A stretch of DNA of 64,000 nt from Takakia lepidozioides. Its lineage: Eukaryota; Streptophyta; Takakiopsida; Takakiales; Takakiaceae. The notes below the pieces were generated by a model. That model saw only the letters and a program-made list of their open reading frames with translations. It ran no database searches and was not told where the DNA came from. Position numbers and translations under genes: made by a program. The stretch is from the NCBI GenBank assembly GCA_030704615.1, contig CM060731.1:82194756-82258755 (forward strand). The letters run 5' to 3'. Positions 54,006 to 64,000 of the stretch are shown one piece after another (position 1 is the stretch's first letter; each line of letters begins with the position of its first letter).

Positions 54006-54259
54006 GCAGGAGTCCAAGGACGCAGCGGTTTCCCCCTTTCTTTGCCAACCCAAACTTTTTCCCAAGTCCTCCCCAAGATTTCAGGTTGTCATCTTATGCG
54101 GGTGCGGCAACGATGGAATTTAGTCTCCTCTCATCTCCCCCTCCTGTGGTCCGCGACAAAGGTGGTTTTGTGCAGAGCAGGGCTAGTATCTTTATAGACA
54201 GTTCTGCATCAGTTTTGGGCTCAAAATCGGATAGCAGTGGAAGTTGCTTTTCGGAATGA
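54006..54259 (+). other. Open frame with Ser-rich N-terminus, unknown
   Basis: After a good acceptor-like ttgcag at about 54009 a frame runs to TGA 54257-54259. From an internal Met (54113) it is Ser/Pro-rich with few acids (MEFSLLSSPPPVV), somewhat like a plastid transit peptide. No mature protein follows. It could be the first exon of a captured gene or chance. Confidence 0.2.
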
Positions 54260-54599
54260 CTCGTTTGTTTTAAGACATACATTTATGAAGCACCAGTTTC
54301 CCTCCTTTGCATGTATGAAGATGTGTTTTCATTCATCCACTCTCTTTCTCATCCATCTTTTTTCATCGCACATTATCCATAGTTCATCCACTCCTTTCAT
54401 CCAACTCCTTTTCAAAACACACTCAAACATGAATCAACCACTCCACAATATTGGAGCTAATCCGCAGACTCACTCTTTAAAAAAAATGATACATTTTTCA
54501 CGCTTGAAGCCCACGGTAATAGGGCTTCCAATAGGTACAGGTCCGCGGTAGGGCGAGAACTGTGAGCAGAATCATGCTCACAGTTTTTTCTGCCCATGT

Positions 54600-55080
54600 G
54601 AGTTGCTCACAATCTAGCACGCCCCCCTTGGAGACAAGCTGGTTCTGACATGAATGCTCAGTTTCGACCACAGATGCGTCCTCAGCAGATTGGTGGATCA
54701 CCTCTTTTAGATAACATTCTTTTAGTCCTGAGATGCAACCACAGATTGGATGTCCTCCTCCTAGCACTCCTACCCAGCCAATGAAACACCTAAGACAAGA
54801 TTCATTGTCTGGTGGTTGATGAGAACTCAAAGAACTCTGAGCAGCTTTTACCATTTCGAGATGAACTTGATGCTTGTGGTTCTATGGATTGGTATGATGC
54901 TCTTGTACTGGTGAGCCTATTCATTATGTTCCTACTATTTCTGAGTATGTTACTATTTCTGGAGAGAAAGTGGAGCCTGCTCGAGCTTAGCCGGTGTAGG
55001 TTTCTTGTGATGTTTCTAGCTGCAGTCCAACAGCTATTTATGCCATTTGGGCTAACACTAGTACATGCTCAAGCTTAGGC
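54600..55080 (+). pseudogene. Decayed gene fragment, unknown
   Basis: Coding-like pieces in more than one plus frame: a Met/Gln/Pro-rich segment near 54650-54790 and a frame 54812-55078 with a hydrophobic stretch (VSLFIMFLLFLSMLLFL). Stops and shifts separate them. The family is not recognised. Confidence 0.25.
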
Positions 55081-55099
55081 TTCTGATGCTGTTGGATTA

Positions 55100-56255
55100 C
55101 CAAGAAGAATCACCAATTTTGGACCGAATTTCAATGCTCCAATTGGCAATGCACTATTTCATTTCCATTTTAGTGATGCTACATAGGATAAAGAGTACTT
55201 GTCTGCCAATTAGATCATGCTTGTAGTTGAGAGTTGATACACATAATGGACTGCAATGCAATTCATGAAGCAGATACTCATTTTTGCACAATGACTGACC
55301 CTCATTCTTCCAATAAAAACTTGTGACAATCATTCCTATGAAGTGCACAATTTCTCTTGAGTATTCAATCTCATGTTGAGCATAGCATCATATTGTTCAT
55401 CACCATGGAGAGGAGGGAGGTTACAGAGATGGACTATGAGAATTTGTGGACCAATGAGGACACAACTTTCTACTTACTTGTCAGGCTCAGTAGGGTGTAA
55501 ATGAGGAGAAGGTCAGAGATTGCGGTGAGTAGACCGGCTGCTCTCGGCCCATCACAGCATTATGGACTAGGTAGCCGGGAAGTTGGGACCTGGTGTAGCC
55601 GGTCAAGCCTCCCCCTCTATCGGACATGTTGCAGAGGTTGTTGGATGACGATAATCCTTAAGGATGGCTGTCGGTCATCCAAGTGCTGTAGTAGTGCTGT
55701 AGTAGAGCTGGCAGTGGTGGGCTACTGCGGATGACAGGCCTGTCCAGGACAAATTAAACGCTGCCACGTAGGCAAAATGCCTCCAAACCTCTGTTTTGAA
55801 AAAGTAATAAGGCATTTAGGGTTAGGTGTGGAATGCCAACAAACAAGTGAGGGCCGTTACAAGAGTTGGCGCTTTGCCATCCCTTCAGTTTCCTTCGGTT
55901 TTCCATCTGGAGAGTCTTCGTAAGTACATGTATAGATCGGAGGATGCTACTGTGATTCGAAAGCGCACTCTCTTGCAAGTTCTGCTTGAATCTGGTGTCT
56001 CTGCAGCAGACCGGCCTTCGGTGTACCGCAAGTGTGAGCATCGGGACTTTTAATAGCGAGCTTTTGTAAACTTTGAGTTGTTTGAAGTGTATTGCAAACT
56101 GTTCAATTTGGAGAAGATTCGAGCTGATCATATATTTTTTATAATCTAGCAGCTGGACTGGCTATAATGCGCACAATTACGTGACAGCATGCCGTCGACC
56201 TGGAAAGATTTCTAATCTGCTTCGGTGGGATTTTTGTAATTAACAGAGAGGCATC
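55100..56255. other. Mostly non-coding stretch upstream of SKP1-like gene
   Basis: It contains the second copy of the AGCCGGGAAG dispersed repeat (about 55555-55620) and a 75-codon open frame (55826-56053) without known motifs, which may be leader sequence. The SKP1 promoter should lie in the last few hundred bases; no clear TATA box is seen. Confidence 0.4.
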
Positions 56256-57125
56256 ATGGGAGACCTTGCCACTGACACTGTTACAGAAGCGATGGCCGCT
56301 ACCCGCATTGCCACAACTGGCACGGTGGAGCTTCAACACGGAGACAACAATGGGACGGTGACGCTGAAAAGCGTTGCCAGAAGTAACATGGTGAATCTGA
56401 CAAGCGTAGATGGACAGAAGTTTCAAGTGACACCATCAGAAGCGGCGATGTTTCAGGCCATCCGTAATTCAATTGAAGATAAAAACGGTAGCGAAGAGAC
56501 AGTAGTGTTGAGCAAAGTGCAAGGCAGCACTCTCGAGAAGATTATTGAGTATGTGAGGCACCACACTGAAGAGGGCGCTGCGTGCAGAACTGGGCTGGAT
56601 ATTGAGAAATGGGATGCAGCCTACGCGAAAGTCGACCAGTCCACTTTATATTTTCTCCTAACGGTAATTTCTTTCCCCAAGGTTAACTAACTCTTCGATC
56701 CAGGTCAAGATTTATCTCTGACAGTGGTACTGGGATTGTGCCAGCTTCCATGCGACGTGCTATTCCTAGAAGTGATGTCTGGCTGCAAGGCCTGTTATTT
56801 TCTGAGCACGTAGTGTGAGATTCAAACGGTTAGTTTGTATGGAATGTGTGCCGAATTCATAAGAATATTAGTTGTAGCTTAGGAACCATATTGCCACGCA
56901 ACTTCTCTCTTGATTTTGCTTTTAAATTGGTGCACTCTGCTACTGTAGGCCGCGAGCTCTTTGGGCGTCAAGGGACTGTTGGACTTAATGTGTAGCACTG
57001 TGGCGAATATAATTAAAGACTATGAACCAAACCGAATGCGCAAGACATTTGGTATCAAGAATGACTTCACAGCTGAAGAGGAGGCAGCAATTCGTGAACA
57101 AAACGCATGGGCATTTCAGAAATGA
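56256..57125 (+). CDS. SKP1-like protein, SCF ubiquitin ligase adaptor
   Basis: Two exons, 56256-56663 and 56949-57125, joined ACG/gtaatt and tgtag/GCC in phase, give 194 residues. The POZ-type N-terminal fold has VNLTSVDGQKFQVTPSEAA, then IIEYVRHHTEE. The linker has a DIEKWDAAYAKVDQSTL segment close to the conserved W-D-x-x-(F/Y)-x-K-V-D-Q. The C-terminal Skp1 domain has GVKGLLDLMCSTVANIIK, IRKTF-like RMRKTFGIKNDFT and the closing NAWAFQK, which bind F-boxes. Compared with the usual 155-160 residues there is an N-terminal extension of about 40. The Met at 56388 or 56292 could be the true start. SKP1 links CUL1 to F-box proteins in nucleus and cytosol. No damage is seen. Confidence 0.9.
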
Positions 57126-58985
57126 AAATGCTCAAAAAATCTGGTGCTGCTACACGTGCAAAAAATATTCATTTATATAGCTCACGATAAATAAGTTATG
57201 GCTGATCTCTACTAGCTACTGAGATAGCTCAGTTGTTTCACCGCCATCGCTACGGGCTTTAGTTCTACTATACTGTAGTACACTTGGTACATCGCTAATT
57301 ACTCTTGTGCAACACTGACAGACACTCTAAATTAATGTGCTCTCTGCAAAAGCGAATGTTACATGCTTATATGATCGATAATCCGTTGGTATTAAAATCT
57401 CTTGGAGGATGTAATTAAAACTTTGTGTGATTTCCTCAAAAGACACCTACTTCAGTGGAACTTTGACTCATGTGTGACTAGGTAGATCGATCATCTTACT
57501 CTTAGATCACCCTCACCCATATTACCAGTTCTGGCTAGTATCGTGCATGGTGAGGGTTTGAACACTGAATGCACCAAATATCCAGGTCGTGCATATTCTA
57601 GATCAGGAATCTCTCCAGCTAACTGAACTTCAGAAGCCGTAATTTTAAAGGATATTGGTGACTCTCTTCTGACGCCTGTCAAAGAGTTAGAAATGATTCT
57701 CTGCACAATTTCAACTACCACGCTCTCGGCATCCTGTTTCAGCTTTCATGCAGATTTAGGCCATTGTCGTTGGAGCAAGCGGCACGGTTAACTTTACACA
57801 CAGTCGAAAATAATTACACATGCATATATTTCTAAAGTTTCTGTTCGGAATATGGATGAGCCCAGTGTGTCAGTGCTTCTGGCACCAGATCCTTTTCAAA
57901 CCCACATACAGTGAAACCAATGACGACGTCCATGGATTGGACTCATGCAGGTTTCGATCACCATCCTTCAGTGAAGTTCGCGACGTCATCTAATTCGCAC
58001 ATAGATGCAGCCGTACGTACGTGGTTGGCAAGCCTTACTGATCGGGTGTGCGCTTTCTCTTGATTTGGAGATTTCTGACCTCTCTCCCTGAACGTTTTGG
58101 GACATGTAACGAGTCTTTGCGGTTGCATGTGTTTTTGTGCATACGCTGATATGGAATTCCGGGGGAAGAGATGAGTTCACACAGCTTTAAACTCCTAGGG
58201 AGTTCCGCGGACTCGCTGGTCTGAATTTGCAGTACACGCGACGGTCGCTGTTATCCCGATTATACGTCGAAGAGGACTTAAACAGGCACTAGGATCATAG
58301 TCATGTAATCGGGATGCATAAAAAACTACCACGTACATATTCTAGATACGTCCTCGGTAAACCTATCCCTTTGGCCCCTGGAAAGGAGATAAACGTGAAA
58401 ATTTTGTCTTATTGCATATTGCAGTGTTTCAATCTAGTACAACAGAGTTGAGACCACATACGGTAATCTGCTCCTTATCTGCAGGTCGTATTGGCCGCAG
58501 AAAATGTAGCTTTTAATTATCTTGGAAAACTTAGCTGTTTGGACAGTACTGTTTAGTCCAAATCTTAGGTGTTTGGACTATATGCATGAAATTGATGATA
58601 TGGCCATTGTAATTCTCGATGACCCGGCCTGAGCAGGAGGTGGGGTTGCAGGAGGCCAACGGGTAGGGCGGGTACTTTCGTACAGTGAGAACTAGAAGTA
58701 TAATAGGTGGCTATCACCTGTTGTCCCCTTAATTCTTACTAGTACCACATTGTTATTAAATATGATCTGATAGAGGCCACCCCGACTGGGGGCAGTAACG
58801 TACCCGCAAGGGGACGGGGGTTTTTTTTACACTAGTTACTTCGAGTTGGCGACATCTCCCTCTTAGACATGATCAAGATGATTTATCCAGGTGCTACTAT
58901 AGGTACAGTCTCACTCCTGTACTGTTGGAGACGCCATATCAACATTACCATAAGATTCCGTTTTCGTGACGGAACACCCATTCTG
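57126..58985. other. Intergenic region between SKP1-like and YUCCA genes
   Basis: No supported gene. A GC-rich piece at about 58620-58830 (GGGTACTTTCGTAC ... AACGTACCCGC) has weak inverted symmetry and may be an old MITE. Short open frames do not read as proteins. Confidence 0.5.
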
Positions 58986-61801
58986 CTATGTTTCCTCAAG
59001 TTTCTGAACCGTCAGGAGTTTAAATGCCTTGGAGATATCCTCCGCAACATGAACCGCATCATGCGAACAACCAGGTAGTCCACCTCCGCCAAAGCCTGCC
59101 GCATACAATCCCCGGTCCCCCTTCCATCCATTTGAAGGCGGGTGTTTGAGGAATCCATTAGTGGAAAACACGTTATCATCCTGCCCATACAACAATAGTT
59201 AGCAGTCAATCTTGAACACAGATGAAGATGAACCTTCATTAATTGCTACCTGGACCTCCTTGTGCCAATATATAACCATGGAAGTGTGGACATGTGAAAA
59301 CTAACAATTACAGTTGTAGCTCGGTTCGATATTCACCTTCAACACTTGAATTGAAATTCAAAACAGTCCACATCTCCACATAGTTCCAAGAAGAACATGT
59401 GACAGTGATCTTGACGATAATATTTATGACTCTTTTATGGGTTCTACAGTGCCTAGCCAGTAGTTGTTGTCAGATCACTTTTTTATTGCAATCTGATTGG
59501 CGAAGCTTCAAGACTAGATCACTCTCCACTTTGCGTATATTTGGCTACGTCTGCCTACTTGGTGTATTCTCAGATCAAACTCATCATTCAGGGAGTCTTT
59601 GTTTTAGCGCACCTTTAGCCACAAATGTACGTTGCTAGTGTAGCCTGTGGCCATAATGATGGCATCGAAGTTTTTGTAAGTTCCGTCGACAAAGTGAACG
59701 CCCTCTTTGGTAACACGGTCAATGCCAGGCACCACCTGGACCAAGATAATTGTAGTTCAAGAATCGTAGTAGAGAGAACTTGATGAAGTTTTCCTATTAA
59801 ACTGTAATTATCTCAATAATGCAGTCTTCATCATCATATAAATCCCTACCCGAAGCCCCGTTGGCTATCTAAGAAATGAAAGACAGTGTCAATGACCACA
59901 CTAGTCAAGATCGGAATTGTACCTTGACCTGCCCGCTCTTCACTTTCTGCACTGTCCCCACGTCCAAAACAGGTGTCTTTCCAGTCTTTAACTTGAGCTC
60001 AAGAGGACCTTCATTTGGCCTCTTGATCCCAAATTTGGCTGTATTGCCAATTGTGAGCCATGAGGCAAGAACAATGAGGAAGTCGACAAACCAGAGCGGA
60101 AATCTTTTCTTCAGAAAAGAAATCACTTCAAAGGTTGAAATTCCTAGTCCAAATAAGTCTCTTGGCAGTACATGGTGCTGCAAAAGTAGAGTCCCAGAAT
60201 CCCAGTTGCATAACTTGTCAGCATCTTCAATATAGGAGCATTTGAGTCGGAACTGTCAGCTAAAAAAAGGCTGGCCCTACAGGGTGATGAAGCTAATGAT
60301 TAACACATAGTTCAACAGCACAAAACCATAGTCTAGCCTTCATCTAGATACTAGGTCAGATGACGTAGGCAATTGGTGGGCTGCAGGTAGCTGGCATATT
60401 CTCATATTCTCCGTCGATTCATGAAAGAATAGGTTGATCCTAATGTCCACTCGTCGAGACTTTATATTAGCCATATTTTATGTTCCCCATTATCTTTTTT
60501 TAAAGAAAAATTATTAAATGAAAGGGGAGCGGTCCGTCACCTGAAAACTTTATGTGGGATTATTAGGACTAATTTATATTCATTTAAAAATATGTATTCA
60601 TGTTGGGTCTTTTCAAAAGAAAACAAATCATGTTACTAAAGCCAGGTGGAAACAGGTGTCGGAACCCCCACAGCAATTTCCTATCAACTTTAGTTTCAAC
60701 TTTGTACTCCATTTGACAGCATCCGAGCAGATTAAGACTTGGAACTGTCATGGGACGAGCATGGGACCACAATGCATTAAGGGTTTCTCCAGTAATATAA
60801 TATAGTTTAATCTATCTAGTGAAAGAAAGGACTGTCGCTGTTAAGGATAAGCCATATGTAGTTGGTGGCGTGTACGCTGGTGATATTCATCTATTCATAT
60901 ACTCACTGGAGACCATAAACATCGATCCCCTCTAAGTTTCTATGGACTTCCCAAACATGAAGAAAACAAAGAAGGAAACAAAGGAAAGATCTGTGTGAAC
61001 AGTAAGTGAAACTGTTGACAGTATACAGTGGACAGAAAACTTCCATGGATAAACCTGAACACATTTAATAACACACCAAATCCTACAACATCATGTGAAG
61101 GGAGTGAGGGAGTGAGATGAAGAACATACAGGATGTCGGACGACAAGTGAGACCCTGGCCTTATAATTAGCCAGATCCAGTGCTAGCTCCATGCCTGTAT
61201 TACCGCACCCTACGACCAGCACATTTAGGTTCTGGTAACCTTCCCCATTCCGGTAGCTACTACCATGGATAATCTCTCCAACAAAGTCATCTTGCCCCTT
61301 CATCGTGGGCATAGCGATCTCAGCGTTCTCTCCCGAGGCGACCACAAGCCAGCGGGCCATGTAGACACTCCCAACATCACCTGAGGCTACTGCATCCGAT
61401 GTAGACACAGACCACATACTACAATGGTCTAAAAACTCCGCTGATTCTACCACCTTGTTGAAAATAGGATTAATATGGAATCGACTTGCGTACTGGTCGA
61501 GGTAATGCACAAATTGGTCCCTGGTTGGATAGGTTGGGTAGTCCTCCGGGAAAGCATACAATGGAAGCTCACAACATTTTTTGGGAAGATGCAAATGCAA
61601 CCTATCGTAAGTCCTCTTCTTCCACAAAGAAGCGACACAATCCTCTCGTTCAAGGATGGTGCATGGCACACCGTGGGAGTGTAGACATGCAGCTGTTGCA
61701 AGACCAGAGGGCCCAGCACCCACAATTAAGGCCCCGGGAAGCCAAACTTGTGAGAAGGTAGGCAGACTACCTACCACGGTATCTTCCAATGGTACTTCCA
61801 T
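58986..61801 (-). CDS. YUCCA-type flavin monooxygenase (indole-3-pyruvate to IAA)
   Basis: Four exons: 61801-61130, 60177-59923, 59735-59613 and 59180-58986. Junctions: CCT/gtatgt, tgcag/CAC, AAG/gtacaa, tccag/GTG, AAG/gtgcgc, ggcag/GAT. All are phase 0 and give 414 residues. FAD-binding GAGPSG lies at 28-33, an FMO-type F.G...H....Y at about 173, NADPH-binding GCGNTG at 198-203, HVLPRD at the start of exon 2, ATGY at 338-341 and a closing GWKGDRGLYAAGF. These mark YUCCA enzymes, which make auxin in the cytosol or at the ER. The open frame extends upstream to a TGA near 61905 without an ATG, so either ATG 61801 starts the protein or an upstream exon exists. The gene looks intact. Confidence 0.93.
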
Positions 61802-61999
61802 GCTGATCTCTCCTGTCCCTTTACCTCGCCACGGAGGTTGTTTGTACGCGCTGCGACACTCCCACTTAGCTAGCAAACTGCTCCACCAATTCTCCAAAGC
61901 TCAACCTAAAATAAAGAGAGAAGTAGACCTGGCCAGAATTAGTAGGTGGTAAATCACTATTGGAGATTCTATGATCGCCACCACTATCTGAGATCAGCT

Positions 62000-63530
62000 C
62001 TCACCTCTGTGGCTGCAACTGTGGATACCCAAGTCTATGACTGAAACTACCACTGGAGGAAAGTAGCTGACATAATACTGAAAATCCAGAGACAGTGCAG
62101 AGTACTAGCCCCCATTGTAGACCAGAAAATAATATCCTTGAGATGGAAGATAATTACTTGATTTCCTATTCCTACAACTATAGACAGTAAATATCAGTGA
62201 TTGCCAGATCAGTTGCAGTACTCTTGAAAACCCCCCTGCAGAGAAATGAAAGTGCGATTCAAGGTCTAATATTAAAGAAGACGCTACTGAAGACGTTACG
62301 TGTATTGTATGAGCAGACCTGTCACTGAGAAAAGAACGTATGACTGTAGAAAAAATGTGCAACCCTTGAAAGCAAATGAAATGAAAGCAAAGAAGATGCT
62401 CCAAGTACTGTAGGAGCATACCTGCCACGAAGAGATGAGCCAGCTAGGGGTGTAGGAAAAAAGTGCTCTCTCAAATATGGAAGAAGATGCTCAAAGCACT
62501 GCACAGACCTGTTCAGACCTGTTCCGAAGAAATGAACCTTAGAGTGCAAAGCCAAAGTGCATTTTATATTGTGTCGGATAGACTGTCGAAGCTCACTTAG
62601 TGGGCAGGGGACAGCTTGGCCAGTACTGCAGCAAGGTCCCTCTAGGCCCAAGTATGCCCCACCTTCCAGGCACATTGTCTTCAGATTGTCTCTCCAAGAG
62701 GACTGGTCCATCCAGTTCTGCAGTTATCTCTATCTACTTACTGGGTGTGGCGTCTTCCTATTGGGATACGTGGTCGATACTGATCAGCTAACTCCTTCAA
62801 TCGGTGGGGCTATCGATCGACGTCTAAAGTATCTCATTAACCGAATCTCTGGTACATCTGTAAGGGTCTGTTCTTGTGGCCAACCTTGTCGCTTGTACGT
62901 ATTGGCCGCCGAGGAAGACGTGCACGATGTTACAGACCCTGACAAGCTAGCAAACCGTTGAACGCCAACGAACATCTGTTATAGACCATCCATAGGCCTC
63001 GCAACATCGATGATCGTGGACAGCGGTGGCTTGAACCTCTTAGCTTCTTACCGGTTCTACAGTGAATGTCGGATGCCTCAAACTATCCAGATCCAGCTGG
63101 TAAGCTGGCAATGTCCCAACTCGCTGAATGCTGACGGGCTCTTGCCAGCCCACGCGCTATCTAGCTTGCGTGCCTCACCGTACGCCTCGCTAACATAGTG
63201 ATGGAGCGGCAGTTTTAGTGAGCGATTGCTGGTCATGACCTTAGTCTCTAGGCTTAGCCCTCTAAATCCAGATCGATCCATGTATGGGTGATCCTAGCCA
63301 TTGGATTCTAACGCTTTAGCAAATGTGTTGTATAGTCTATTACGTGGTCTGGTCTGATGGTCTCCCGGGTCTGGGAGGGTCTGTCTCCCGTGTCTCTCCC
63401 GGCCTGCTTCATGCCTCATAGCCCTGTCGTCCTGTCCCGTTTTCCTCTGTTTTTTCCTTTTTCTTTTTTCTTTCCAAGGGGGGAAAAAAAAGATCACCAG
63501 GCCTTGAGAGAAAGGGGCCATGAAGACAAA
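62000..63530. other. Gene-free stretch
   Basis: Several open frames (for example 62557-62961 plus, 62322-62711 minus) show no domain, signal or splice structure that I can support. Regulatory sequence of the YUCCA gene should lie in the first part. Confidence 0.4.
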
Positions 63531-63539
63531 GCCCAGTCC

Positions 63540-63640
63540 CAAGGGCTCGGAAGGCAGAGAGGAGACAGCTCACATGGGTTTGAACCCCAGACCACAGGCC
63601 AATGGACAGGACCTGTTGTTCATCCCTGTGTCATTTTTTA
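63540..63640 (-). mobile_element. Possible SINE head
   Basis: On the minus strand GTGGTCTGGGGTTCAAACCC matches the box-B neighbourhood of the SINE at 17.3 kb. The box A is poor and no body was recognised. Confidence 0.25.
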
Positions 63641-64000
63641 GAAGGGAAATAAAAGAAAAAGAAATATAAAAAGAACAAATACAGTTTAATTCTCTGAATT
63701 TCCCATATTGGGGAGATTTGGTAATCGGCCACATTTACCCAAGTTTCGACCCAGAGTTAAGAGGTATTTGATAAAGTAGCTCAATGTCTTTGATTTTGAT
63801 TTTTGATTCTATCTTTATTTTTTATTTTTTTGTTTTTTTATTTGAGAAAGGAAATCTAGAGGCGACTGCTCACAATTTAGCTCACCCTGGTGGTTATTTT
63901 TTCCACCTTATGTGAACTCTTATTTATTTAATTTGATTAAAAGGGCCTCTGTCCCCTTTCTCTAAAAAATAAAATAAAATAAAATAGGCCTAAATTAGAT
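63641..64000. other. AT-rich tail of the window
   Basis: T- and A-rich simple sequence (TTTTTATTTTT runs, AAAATAAAAT repeats). No gene seen. Confidence 0.6.

Noticed and set aside
62322-62961. Open frames of 129 and 134 codons on opposite strands
   Set aside because: They overlap each other, have no motifs, signals or codon pattern that favours either strand.
1-64000. Bacterial or viral contig because of ParB- and methylase-like genes
   Set aside because: These genes have GT-AG introns and sit among plant genes and plant transposons in one continuous sequence.

Overview
This is nuclear DNA of a land plant. Three intron-containing genes show it: an alpha-expansin (19.8-21.0 kb, minus), an SKP1-like gene (56.3-57.1 kb, plus) and a YUCCA-type flavin monooxygenase (59.0-61.8 kb, minus). 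The mobile elements, with bacterial-type ParB/methylase gene remains in eukaryotic exon-intron form, suggest a seed-free plant (lycophyte, fern or bryophyte); the species cannot be read from the sequence. Layout: 0-3.5 kb holds a decayed ParB-like gene (minus), a small gene with RNA-polymerase-II-CTD-like repeats (minus) and a divergent transposon-type gene (plus). A nearly full-length Ty3/gypsy retrotransposon (3514-16480, 5-bp target duplication) cuts the plus-strand gene in two; the other half lies at 16.5-17.1 kb. Next come two tRNA-type SINE copies in opposite orientation, the expansin, and a gene-poor stretch with a LINE-like ORF, a PHD fragment and a possible recombinase fragment (24-27 kb). 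From 28.7 to 33.8 kb lies a multi-exon beta-class amino-methyltransferase gene with two copies of an upstream domain, broken by a CACTA transposon (about 33.8-39.2 kb). From 40 to 53 kb is a nest of elements: a Penelope/telomerase-like reverse transcriptase, MULE-like pieces with long inverted arms, simple-sequence hairpins, and a WRKY-GCM1-type transposase standing head-to-head with a second methylase copy (53.1-53.8 kb). The right end, 54-64 kb, is quieter and holds SKP1 and YUCCA. The most unusual content is the ParB-like/methylase family. Pieces occur at three loci, twice beside a divergent transposase-type gene. Several of their introns or flanks hold short near-perfect palindromes that fall into locus-specific families. 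Many reading frames here carry single in-frame stops, mostly TAG, where the frame otherwise runs on, as expected from deamination of methylated cytosines in silenced elements. The three host genes are structurally ordinary: expansin loosens walls, YUCCA makes auxin, and SKP1 serves SCF ubiquitin ligases. Nothing shows that they are co-regulated. All family names come from motif recognition by eye; no database search was run.
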